Below, piece after piece: positions 41,601 through 51,133 of a stretch of DNA of 64,000 bases. Every line of letters starts with the position of its first letter. Positions within the stretch are counted from its first letter, which is position 1. Source of the stretch: Rhynchopus euleeides. Lineage: Eukaryota > Euglenozoa > Diplonemea > Diplonemida > Diplonemidae. The notes below the pieces were generated by a model, which was not told where the DNA came from, ran no database searches, and was given only the letters and a program-made list of their open reading frames with translations. The DNA is taken from positions 744,001 through 808,000 of the forward strand of contig OY723256.1 in the NCBI GenBank assembly GCA_963210315.1. Direction: 5' to 3'. The translations under genes and the position numbers were made by a program.

Positions 41601-43161
41601 CTCGTCATCCTCAGGCTCGTCCAGCTCCACCTCCTCCTCGTCAGAAGAGTACTGAGGCTCCTCCTCGTCTTTTGCTGCTGCCGCGCGCTTCGCCTTGGTG
41701 TCCTCCTGGTCCATCTGCTCCTCGTCGAACCCCTCCTCATCCGCACCGAAGCGCTCCCCCTCGTCCTCGGCACCCACGCCGTACATCTCGCGCAGCGCAT
41801 CGGCATCCTGCTGCATCTCAGCCATCATGTCCTCGTCAAGCTCCTCGTCCTCCTCATCCACATCTTCCCCATCGGCCTCAAAACCCTCGAACCCGGTGTG
41901 CTCCGGCTTCGAAGAAGCGGTCTTCCGGGTTTTCCGCGCCTTCTCCTTCGTCCCGATAGGGGCCTCATAGGAGTCATCCGTGCCGCTGCGGGTTGGGGTG
42001 GTGAGGAGGAGGAGAGCAAGAGGAGGGGAGGGTGCGAAGACAAAATCAGAAATAAACGAGGCCCGCAAAAAAAAAACATCCACCCCCCCTCCCACGGTCA
42101 CCCCAGCGATACACATACCTCTCCCCGATCTCTGCTTCAATGCGGTCAAGCAAGTCCGCCTCTTCGTCCTGGCCCTTCTTCTTGCCTGATTTTTTGCGCT
42201 TCCCGTATGCTGCCTCAAGCTGTGCCAGCTCTGCCTCCTCCTCCTGCCTCGAAATCTGCAAGGGGGGGCCGTGGTGTGCGTTGCGGCATAATTTAAATTG
42301 GGGTCATGCGGAATGCGAAACGATGCGAAACGCCAAATCACGAAATGAATGCCCAGGTTTCCGGGCAGGCTGCATGGCATGATGTGTGCCGCCTCACCAG
42401 AGTTTCCATAAAATCCTCCCCTCTCCCCCACCCCCATCCCATTCCATCCATACCATCTTCTTAGCCGCGTTTATTCGGGTCCCCTTCTTCTGGAGCGCAT
42501 CCAACGCGGCCACCTCCTCCTCGTCCTCCTCCATCCCCTCCTCCTCCCCGAAGTCGATCCCCTCCTCGTCCTCCTCATCCTCCTCACCCTCCTCCTCCTC
42601 CTCCGCAGCCATCGCCTCCAGCGCCGCCAGCTCCTCCTCGTTGAGGTCGCCTAGGCTCAGGTCGTCGCCACCCGACCCTTCTTCGGCTTCTTCGTCCTCC
42701 TCGTCAGCCTCCTCCACCTCTGCGACGGCAGGCTGGGCGGGAGCGCTGGCGCGCTTTGTCTTGGAACCCTTCTTCACTGCAGGGGTTGTGGGTGATGCGG
42801 TTTCTTCGTTGTCATCATCTGCGGGCGACGGCCCGCCGTGCTCTGCCAGCTGGGCCTCCACGCTCCCACGCACAGCGTCCGTCAGATCGTCCAGCTGAGG
42901 GAGGATCTGGTCAACAGAAAACCCCTGGGAGGTGTAGATACGCGGTGCCCCTGCGGTGACACCCATCCGCGCCGCAGTGTAGAAGCTGGAGCACGCGCCC
43001 CGCAGCGCCGACACAATGTGGTCCGGCTTCTCGACGAATGCCTCGGGCGTGGCCAGGGTGTTCCCCAGAAGCGCCTCTGCACCGCCGATGATCCCTGCGA
43101 GGCCATCCTTCTTGGCGCCTCTCTTCTCGGCGCCCTTGCCCCCCTTGGCGCTCTTCCCCAT
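38696..43161 (-). CDS. MPP10: MPP10, U3 snoRNP / small-subunit processome protein, six exons
   Basis: Exons 42454-43161, 42119-42255, 41343-41985, 41084-41161, 39203-39340 and 38696-39067 join in frame to 691 residues (human MPHOSPH10 has 681). Conserved blocks are THWTLKGETMASSRPDNALL, EEVLEFDHTQR, KSKVGLADLYEKEW, SSSLDLLSNFFYTPK and MEEATPTAVSSASLLAP, then a basic C-terminus (HHKKRLRRTIKDNHKAKDQR). Long acidic stretches fill exons 1 and 3, as usual for MPP10. It works with IMP3 and IMP4 in U3 snoRNA-guided 18S rRNA maturation in the nucleolus. All five donors begin GTAT. Intron 4 (39341-41083) is 1.74 kb because it carries a foldback element. Confidence 0.95.
39669..40985. mobile_element. 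AT-rich foldback element in MPP10 intron 4
   Basis: The termini are CATGGTTTGACA (39669-39680) and its exact inverse (40974-40985). The hexamer CCTGTC lies immediately outside both ends (39663-39668 and 40986-40991) as a possible target duplication. The interior is dense with CTTATAAGACTTACGG-type palindromes and contains two hairpins with GGTGGACCGTAAAAA arms (about 39778-39843 and 40449-40517). A stretch at about 40083-40200 resembles 30345-30453 in the 3' part of the hAT transposon. No coding region is evident. Family unknown. Confidence 0.68.
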
Positions 43162-44143
43162 CGTAGCGACGGGGATGGGGGGGGTGTGGGGTGGGAGCGG
43201 GCGAGTGTGTGTGTCCTGTGTAGAGTGCGTCCCTGCATGGGTGTGGGGTGTGTTACGTGTGTTCAGAAGAAGGCAAATCGGGCACAATAATGGAGAGTCA
43301 AAGGGAAGGGAGGGAGGGGGGGTGTTTTGCCTGGTTGCGGGATTTGAAATACTTCCAAAAAAAACTCCCCGTGGGGGGAGGGGGAGAAGGAAGGGGATGT
43401 CGCCCTGCAGGGACATCTCCTATCGTGAGAGAGAGACCTCTTAACCGAGAAGTGTCTCTTTATCCCGACCACCCACCTACCCCCCCCCCCTCCCCCTGCC
43501 CCTGTCCTAGAAAGCTATTTGGGGTGTCTCTCTACTGCACCCAACGATGCTGTCCCCTGGGCAGAGCCATCAGTTTGTTTGTGCACTGGTTCGTTACCTG
43601 TGCGGGGTTCATGGGTGAACACATGCGCTGCCAACAGTCTTCTTTGCTAGAGACCAGGAGCCTCTGGTTAGGGCAAATAAAATAGATCCACGCATTCAAG
43701 GGCAAGTGGGGGGTGCGTAGGGCGGAGGAGGGAAGGGGGCGGGAGGGGGGGGTGTGGGGAAGCGAGACTGGATGGACAGGGGGGGGAGGGGGGGTAGTGG
43801 TGGCAGCACCGGCAACACACAAAACGAGGCGAATAGGCAGAGGCACATCAGTGCCCCGCCATCAGCCCCCTGTCACATTCGCCCCCTCCCACCCCCTCCC
43901 CACGCCCTCGGTGGAAAGTCGCCGGGGGGGGGCCCGGGAAGTCGCCGGGGGGGGGGGGGTTTGATCGTCGAGAGGGAATGGAAAAGTAAATCTCCCAGCA
44001 CCTTCTCGGGGGGGGGGGGGGTGTGAAACCACGGGCAGGGGAGGGGTGGGGTGGGGTGGGGTGGGGTGGGGTGACAGAAACGCAGAAAAACATGCCATCA
44101 CCCCCCCGGCTCCTCTCCGTCGCCCCCTCCCCGCTCCACCCTC
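43162..44143. other. Intergenic spacer, G-rich, no gene seen
   Basis: About 1 kb between the MPP10 start and the PPR stop. It contains several G-runs (43925-43961, 44009-44023) and a GGGGT tandem at 44047-44074. No supportable gene. Confidence 0.6.
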
Positions 44144-45604
44144 CTAAGCGCTTTCTCTCCCCGATGTATCGCGTTTAGAGCCTGAAGGGGGCACTGGGTC
44201 GCCGGAGGAGTTTGCCTGAAAGGTGTCGAGCTGTGTGACAGCATCATCGCCCTCTGCAAGGAGAACGTACCAATCCTGCGTATGGAGGTCACGCGGCTGT
44301 GCTGCCTTGCGCACATTCCTGGTGCCCAGCGGGGTATGTTTCACAGAGCGCTGTTTATCGGTGATATACTCCCGCGGGATATCCGGATCTATCGGAACCC
44401 AGGCCGAGCTGAACGCAGCATTCTTCTTCTCTAGCTCCACCTCCAATGCGGTGAACACGTCATAGCTTTGATGCCCCTCCTTATGTAACCTCTTCCTAAG
44501 CTGCAGCATCCTCTCAGGGCTGTTCGCCACCACATAACACCTGGCAAGCGCTGTGTAGACGCTGTAGCCCCCTTCGGGGTTTTCCTCCACCGCCTGGTTA
44601 AACGCCCCCTCCGCAACCTCCAGCCACTTCGTGTGCTCGGTGCGTGGTGTGACTTGGAGCTTGTCCTCGCAGGCCCCGATGATGACGCAGAAAAATATAC
44701 TGTCGGGTTTGACACCCTCGTGCCGCATGCGTGCCAAACACTTCTCCACATCCGCAAGGTTCCCGCCCCGCCGGCACACGCCGCACAGAGTGTTGAACTG
44801 CACGTTGCCCGGGCGGAGGCCTTCCGCAATCATCTCTTCAAACGCCTCCCAGGCATGCGCCACCTCCCCGTGCAGGGAACAGGATCTCATGAGCCCTGTG
44901 TACATCGGGACGTCGAGGGCGATACCAGGGCCCCATTTCCCCTGCCTCACAGAGTCGATCACGGTCCGCCCCGATTGGTGCGATTTGCAGCAGCTGAGGA
45001 GGAGATGGACAGTGCGGGGCACCGGCTGGAGGCTGGTCTGCGCGAGCGCATCGACAACCCTGAATGCCGCAGCCTCGTTGCGGCTGCATGCCAGGTATTT
45101 GAGGGTGACATGGTAGAGGTGTATAGAAGGGGCGGCGCCGTCCTTCTCCAGGGCCCTGAGGAGCTCCCGCACCTTCGCACCCTTCCCCTGTGCCGCGTAG
45201 AAGCTGGCCATAGAGGTCAGCACCGCGACGTGCAACCCCCGCTTCTTTGTAAAATCCTCATAAAACCGGATTGTCTGCGACGCGGACCCATATTTAGAGA
45301 AGAGCGCGACAAGCTTCGACCCTGCGAGCGGGCCGATATCACACCCCCGCGACTCGAGATTTGACAGGAGGTGCTGCAGACGCCTGCCAAGGCCTTTCTG
45401 GAGGGCCTGTTCGTAGCGGAGGGTGTCGAACATCGCACAGGCTTCGTGGAGATATGACGCTGTGCACCCGTCATCCCAATCGAGTGGACTGACGGTATCC
45501 TGAACGGGGCTGCCCGTCTCAGCGCTGGGGGTAGCCTGCTGAACCCGCTGGGGCACGCCAATCGCACCCGGCACGAAGACCCGTAGAAGGCGTGTCCTGC
45601 GCAT
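44144..45604 (-). CDS. Pentatricopeptide-repeat (PPR) protein
   Basis: The intronless gene encodes 486 residues from the ATG at 45602-45604. Several degenerate 35-residue helical pairs are visible, for example SMASFYAAQGKGAKVRELLRA, YHVTLKYLACSRNEAAAFRV, YTGLMRSCSLHGEVAHAWEA and FNTLCGVCRRGGNLADVEKC. PPR proteins bind single-stranded RNA, mostly in mitochondria or plastids, for processing, editing, stability or translation. The basic N-terminus (MRRTRLLRVF) could be a mitochondrial presequence. No PPR-DYW or SMR domain is seen. The RNA target cannot be told. Confidence 0.85.
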   Translation of the reverse strand: MRRTRLLRVFVPGAIGVPQRVQQATPSAETGSPVQDTVSPLDWDDGCTASYLHEACAMFDTLRYEQALQKGLGRRLQHLLSNLESRGCDIGPLAGSKLVALFSKYGSASQTIRFYEDFTKKRGLHVAVLTSMASFYAAQGKGAKVRELLRALEKDGAAPSIHLYHVTLKYLACSRNEAAAFRVVDALAQTSLQPVPRTVHLLLSCCKSHQSGRTVIDSVRQGKWGPGIALDVPMYTGLMRSCSLHGEVAHAWEAFEEMIAEGLRPGNVQFNTLCGVCRRGGNLADVEKCLARMRHEGVKPDSIFFCVIIGACEDKLQVTPRTEHTKWLEVAEGAFNQAVEENPEGGYSVYTALARCYVVANSPERMLQLRKRLHKEGHQSYDVFTALEVELEKKNAAFSSAWVPIDPDIPREYITDKQRSVKHTPLGTRNVRKAAQPRDLHTQDWYVLLAEGDDAVTQLDTFQANSSGDPVPPSGSKRDTSGRESA

Positions 45605-47056
45605 GCTTCAGTATGGCAGGGCCTCCCTCCCTCCCTCCCACCCTCTCAAGAGGGGAGGGGAGGGGGCCCTGAGCTAGCCCGAATGCGCCGAATCTGGGAT
45701 CCTGTCGAAGGGGGTGGGGGAGGTCCGGCCGGAACCCCCCACCCCCCCCCCCTTCCCCCCTCGACTCGCGCTGCCCCTTTGTCTTCAACGAGGGCTGAGG
45801 CAGGGAGGGGTGGGGGGGGGGGGGGGGTTTTGGCAGAGGGTTGTGGGTGAAAACGCACAATACACCACAGACACAGACACACCTCGACCTGTGAATGAGG
45901 TGAGATGAAGCCCTGCTGTTGTGCGGAGGAGGAGGGGGGGGGGGGGACCTGCTCCGCCCCGTGATCTGGTTTTCCCTTTTCATTGCCTAAGGTGAGGGGG
46001 GGTGGGGGGACTCCATCCCAGCTCGACGTGGAACTCCATGGATCTATTTAGCCTGCTGCGGTGCCTACACTGCCATCACATCCCCCCCATGAGCTGACAC
46101 CCCCCGCCCCCGCCGCCCCTCGACTCGGCGCTGTTTTGCTAGGCTCTTTGCCGCCAAACAGGCCTCTTCTTCTTTTTTTTTGAACCGTGCAGAGGGAACC
46201 CACGCTCTCTCTCAAAGACACCAGCACACAGGCAATCCAGTGCGGAGTCCCTACTTCTCAAGAGAGTGGGCATCGGCACATCCCTTTCTCATCCCCCGAT
46301 ACTGCTGTCACCCCCACCTAAACAATACACAGTTGACCCACAGGGGAGTTCATTTCTCTTTTTGTTTAGCGTAGGTTGCGTCGCAAAGGGCTTAGGCTGC
46401 AACACCCCGATCCGTTGGATGCTTTATGAGAAAAAGAAAGTGTGCGAAACACACCCGGCTGTGCCCCTGCTGGCGTTCCCTAAGGAGAGGGAAAGTGTGT
46501 GTGTGCCACGGGAATGGATATGCCTAGGGGGGTCACATGGGGGAGGTGGGACGGGTGTCCGATAGGCACACAGGACTCTACCACAAACATACAGCAACAT
46601 ACAACATGAATAGCTTCTTTTGGGGTGTGCGTGGGAGAGAAGGGGAGCACATGCCGCTCTCTCAGGGCGCCGTCTCCACTGCCATTGACAGAGGCGGGAG
46701 CGGTAGAGGGGGCGTCCCAAGGCCCAACCGGGCCTGGCGCAGGGGAAGGGGCGGGGGGGAGGGGCGTGGCAGAGAACTCAGACTACTCGCCGTTATATTC
46801 TTTTTGGGATCTGTAAACCATCACAGGCCTCTCTGTTACAATCAGAGAGGGGGGAGAGGGTCGAGACCAGAGGGAGAGGGGACAAGCCTGCTGGGTAGAG
46901 CAGCCCCTTCGGATCCCTGCATATCCCTGCACTGCCCCTCCCCTCCCCTCCCAATATCTCCCGTCTCCCACGTCACACCACATCAACACGGCGACAATCG
47001 TACACCCCACCCCGGCACAGCCGATCATTCTCCATCTTCCCTCCCGCTGCTCATCA
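45605..47056. other. Intergenic spacer, no gene seen
   Basis: About 1.45 kb with G-runs (45809-45827, 45930-45943) and short open frames without family features. Confidence 0.55.
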
Positions 47057-49705
47057 TCACCGGTGGCTGTCAGCCGCCTGCGAAGCAGTGTATCTCGAGA
47101 GGCGTGCGTGCAGGGCTTCGGTGACACTCTTCAGGCTGTCATCGCAGTGTGCCCTGTGGTGCTGCGAGCTGCGCGCGTCGCTCTCCGCATCCCCCGACCC
47201 CCCCGACGGGGAGCGGTGCCGCGGGGGGCTGCAGGCTGCGCCGTTCCACTCCTCCGCGCGCCGCAGCCCCAGCTCGCCGATGCAGTCCCGGGCTGCGTGG
47301 TGCGCCTCCCGGGTGCGCACCTCCACCAGCTGCCCGCGGGATGTGGCGACATCGATGTGCACCGCACGAAGGGTCGCGGTGTGCTCACCCTCCGCAGGCA
47401 ACCCCCGCCTCGGAGAGATCGAACGCGACATCTCACGCAGCGTATGCGCGATGTCCTCCGCATGCGAATACGCAGGCACCGTGGGCGCATCCCCCGTCGA
47501 AGCGACAGACTCATCGGCAGGCTGCAGCGACCCCCAGAACCCGCCGCCCGCCCCGCCCCCACCCAGCCCCCCTGCGCGCGGCGTGGCGTTCCCCGCGGAC
47601 ACCACGTCGATGCTACCGGAGGAGCTGCTGCTCGCCTCCGACACGCCACGCCTGCCCTGGCGGTGCGGCTTCGCCATGCCGCTGTCTGAGGCAAACCCCC
47701 CACAGCTGCCCATCTCGCTGTCGAAGGCCAGCAGGGGGGAGCCCCCTGGTGGCAGGGTGTGCGCCTCGTGGGTTGCGTCGCTCTGCGCGTCGAGGTCCAT
47801 ATATGCAGCGGCGCTGGTGCGCGTGCTCTCGGTGGGGGGGAGCTGCTGCAGCTCCGTGCGGAGGGCCACGTTGTCCTCCCGCAGCGCCACGAGCTGTGCG
47901 GCGAGCGAGCGGTTCTCCGCTGCGAGGCGCTGCTGCTCCTCCTCCAGGGCGGGGCGTGACGTGCGCTCCTCCTCCAGCCGTGCGTTGGCAGACCGCAGCA
48001 CGGTGGCTTCCCCCTGCGCCATGCGCAGCTTCGACTTCAGATAGCTCCCCTCGGTCCGCAGCGAATCTGCCGTGGCAGACTCTGTCTCGATGTAGACACG
48101 CAGCGCTGTGACCTGCGCGTTCAGCCCACGCAGGTGCCGCAGATACTCATTCTGCAGCGGTGGGGAAGGTGCTCCATTCTCAGGGGATCCAGCCCCGCTG
48201 CGCCTGTCTGCCGGCTTCTCATCGGCATCGGCAGGAGGGTTTGCCTGGTGGGCCTCCCCAGCGCGGTCGGCACGGGTTGTGGCGCATCCCACCAGGTCCT
48301 GCATCTGGGCGCGCACCGCCTGCGCCGCCTCCTCCCCCTCCTGCAGGCGCGCGCGGGCCGCCTCCAGATCCCGGCTTGCCGTAGCGAGCTCCTCCTCCGC
48401 GCGTTTCGCGTTCTGCGCCTGCGACTTGGCGTGGCGTGCCTTCTGCACCAGCTTCTCATTCCCGGCGGAGAGCGCCGCGATCTGCTGGCGGTGCGCTGCG
48501 ACGGACTGCAGGAGCCTCGCCTTGTCGGCCCGCAGATCCGTGTTGTCGGAAGCCATGGCTGCCAGCTGCCTCTCCAGATCCCCGACATTTTGCGCGGGGG
48601 GCTGCACCGCGGCTGCCTGCGAGCTCTTCGCGCTGGCCGCCGCGCCGAGCTCCTCCCTCAGCGACTGCGTCAGCTCCGCCGCCTCCTCCAGCAGCCGGTC
48701 CTTCTCCAGGCTGTCCCGCCGCACGTCGGCAACCTCCACACGCAGCTTCGCCGCCTCCTCCGCGAGACGCATCAGCTCATCGGCATCCCACTCCACCCTC
48801 GCGGCACGCTCCCGCTCCATCGCGTTGATATCCTCCTGCAGGCGGCGGAGATACCTCGACAGCTCTGCCGCCTCCTGGTCCTGCCGGGAGCGCTCCTTGC
48901 GGAGGCGCCCCACCTCCTTCTGCAGCGCCTTCGCCTCGGCACGCTTCTGCTGCACGGCGACATCGCTGAGAGCCGCGGCCTTCGCCTCCACCGCCGACTG
49001 CGACACTTTGAAGAAATTCTCCGCAGCCGCGTTAAACCGCTTCCGCAGGGCACGCAGCGCCTTTGCCTCCTCACGCACCTTATCCTGCGGCCTGCAGTCC
49101 ACCACCGCTGCCGCAGTGGCGGGCGTCTCCCCCACCCCTGCTGTGGGGGTGACCCTCCCCGTGGCCTGCTTGAGGGAGCACAAATCCTCCAGGATGGCCT
49201 GACCCAGCCCTACGGAATACAGCACATCCTGCTCGCGCTGCCGGAGCTGATCGCGGAGGAAGCGGACACTGTCGTGGTCGGTGCGGTCCCTCCCCTCCGG
49301 CTCCCGGGGGTAGGGGCTGGGGCGGGTGGAGGGCGAGAGGGACGGCGGGCGGACAGGGGTGTCGGCAGTGGAGGAGAGCCTGCGGGTGGTGTCGAAGTCG
49401 GCAGGGGTGGTGGTGCTGCCGGCAGCGGAGGTGCGCCTGCGGAGCTCCTGCAGCTTGGAGGAGTAGTGGGCTGTGGAGAAGTGTTCGATGGAGGCGGGGT
49501 AGACGGCCGAGAGAGGCGGTGGGGGCGACGCGGACAGGTGTGCCGTGGCGTCGCGCCCCTTCGCAGTGCTGTAGGGAGCGGCGGCGGTCACGAAGCTTGC
49601 ATTGGCACGCATCTCACGCGCAGGCCGGCTCGGTGTAAAAGTTGTGTCCTCTACAATCTCGATGTGGCCAGCCAGCTCGCCTTCCCATCCCACGTCGGCA
49701 TTCAT
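47057..49705 (-). CDS. Large coiled-coil protein, function unknown
   Basis: An uninterrupted frame encodes 882 residues from the ATG at 49703-49705. Residues about 160-660 are almost continuous heptad-rich coiled coil, for example EAKALRALRKRFNAAAENFF, KRAEAKALQKEVGRLRKERS and RAEEELATASRDLEAARARL. The N-terminal 150 residues and the segment after about 690 are Ser/Pro/Gly-rich and likely disordered. I cannot assign an orthologue. Cytoskeletal, centriolar or ciliary proteins often look like this. There are no enzyme motifs or membrane segments. Confidence 0.8.
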   Translation of the reverse strand: MNADVGWEGELAGHIEIVEDTTFTPSRPAREMRANASFVTAAAPYSTAKGRDATAHLSASPPPPLSAVYPASIEHFSTAHYSSKLQELRRRTSAAGSTTTPADFDTTRRLSSTADTPVRPPSLSPSTRPSPYPREPEGRDRTDHDSVRFLRDQLRQREQDVLYSVGLGQAILEDLCSLKQATGRVTPTAGVGETPATAAAVVDCRPQDKVREEAKALRALRKRFNAAAENFFKVSQSAVEAKAAALSDVAVQQKRAEAKALQKEVGRLRKERSRQDQEAAELSRYLRRLQEDINAMERERAARVEWDADELMRLAEEAAKLRVEVADVRRDSLEKDRLLEEAAELTQSLREELGAAASAKSSQAAAVQPPAQNVGDLERQLAAMASDNTDLRADKARLLQSVAAHRQQIAALSAGNEKLVQKARHAKSQAQNAKRAEEELATASRDLEAARARLQEGEEAAQAVRAQMQDLVGCATTRADRAGEAHQANPPADADEKPADRRSGAGSPENGAPSPPLQNEYLRHLRGLNAQVTALRVYIETESATADSLRTEGSYLKSKLRMAQGEATVLRSANARLEEERTSRPALEEEQQRLAAENRSLAAQLVALREDNVALRTELQQLPPTESTRTSAAAYMDLDAQSDATHEAHTLPPGGSPLLAFDSEMGSCGGFASDSGMAKPHRQGRRGVSEASSSSSGSIDVVSAGNATPRAGGLGGGGAGGGFWGSLQPADESVASTGDAPTVPAYSHAEDIAHTLREMSRSISPRRGLPAEGEHTATLRAVHIDVATSRGQLVEVRTREAHHAARDCIGELGLRRAEEWNGAACSPPRHRSPSGGSGDAESDARSSQHHRAHCDDSLKSVTEALHARLSRYTASQAADSHR

Positions 49706-51133
49706 AGGCCTGGGTGTGGGGTTGATGGGGTGGTGGATGTTGGGTGGTGGAACACACGCCAGGGGTTGGCCTTGCCAATCGATGGGCCACTCCTCAACTG
49801 TTTCTCAGCGGCCCCCCATGGCATGCCACTTTTACTCACAGGACAGATCAGAAGGCGACTGGAAAAAGGCTGTGCTGCTGGGGGTGGGGTGGGTGGGGAT
49901 CGGGCTTTTGTCAAGTATAAGCCTTGGGGAGGGTAGGGCGGAGGTGGTGGGGGGGAGGTAGGGGCGTCCAGCGGGAAACAGGCAAGAGTGGCGGAGGCAG
50001 GAGTATCGCCCATCCAGTTGGCAAGGGCATTGATCCGAGGGAAATCGCAAAAAAGACACAAGTAAACACAGTCTCGGGGAGGGGGGAAGAGAGACCTGTT
50101 GGAGAGAAGACCGCTGTTGCCTCTCGGGAGGATGGCACAGCGCACTGAAGCCTGAGGGATAAGCACTCAGCAGTGGCTGTGATGTGCCCGATAACCCGGT
50201 GTGACAAGCAGAGGCAACGCAAGGTGCATGTGTGCAGGCAGTCATGCCTGTCATAAGCACATGCAGTAGACAGCACGGCAGTGGCAAGTGGAATGTGGAA
50301 TGTGGACGGAAGAAGTATGGCTGGGTGGCACCAAGCAGACACGACAGACAGGCAGTGCGGTGAACAGGGTGCCGGGGCGTGCCTGCAGCACATGCTGATG
50401 TGACAGCAGGGAAGGGATCGACGGGTGGCGTGATAATCACCGTCTATGGAAAGACGGTGCACTGACACGGCGACATGGCAGAGGGAGCCACACGAGCACA
50501 CGCCAAGTGGAGGTGGCACTGCGTGGCGGCACGCAGCAGGGCACTGTGCGTGTGTGGCAGTATTGTGGCCTGGCGCAGTTTGGTTGCAGGGTTGCAGGGT
50601 GTCGGGAGGAAAGCAAGAAGGTGAACAGAGAAAAGAGCGGTGTGGACAAAGAGCATCGCCACTGCTGGCATCTGCACCACAGCACAGCAGGCTTGAGTCC
50701 GTGAAGGTCTCGCCCGCTTGAAGTGGGGCAGCCGCAGGCCCAGGCGCGGGGACAGACACATACGATACAGTAGTGCAGCTCATAGTCCGACATGCAGCAC
50801 AACCAACCCAAGCCAGGCCTGGGTCAATCAGCAACACATTGGATCTGCTGCAGACAAGGCAGTGAACCAAACAAGGAAATCAAGCAAATTGACAGCAGGT
50901 CATGCATGTAAGCACACACGGCAGGGATTTTGCCCCATGGTGGGGCCGGCAGGCGCACAGAGCGCAGATGTAGTGAGATACCGTCAGGGTTCCCAAGCCA
51001 CCGGGCTGTGGGCTTGTATAATGTGGGGTCGTGAAGCCAGAATGCGGGGCGGGTGGCTGCACAGCGCCGCATGCTGGCACTGCTTCACCCTCTGCATCTA
51101 TACGGCAGTGGGACGGCAGGCCGCAGCACCTGC
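49706..51133. other. Intergenic spacer, no gene seen
   Basis: About 1.4 kb between the coiled-coil gene and the astacin stop. Composition is less G-run-rich than other spacers. Open frames on either strand lack recognisable domains. Confidence 0.5.
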
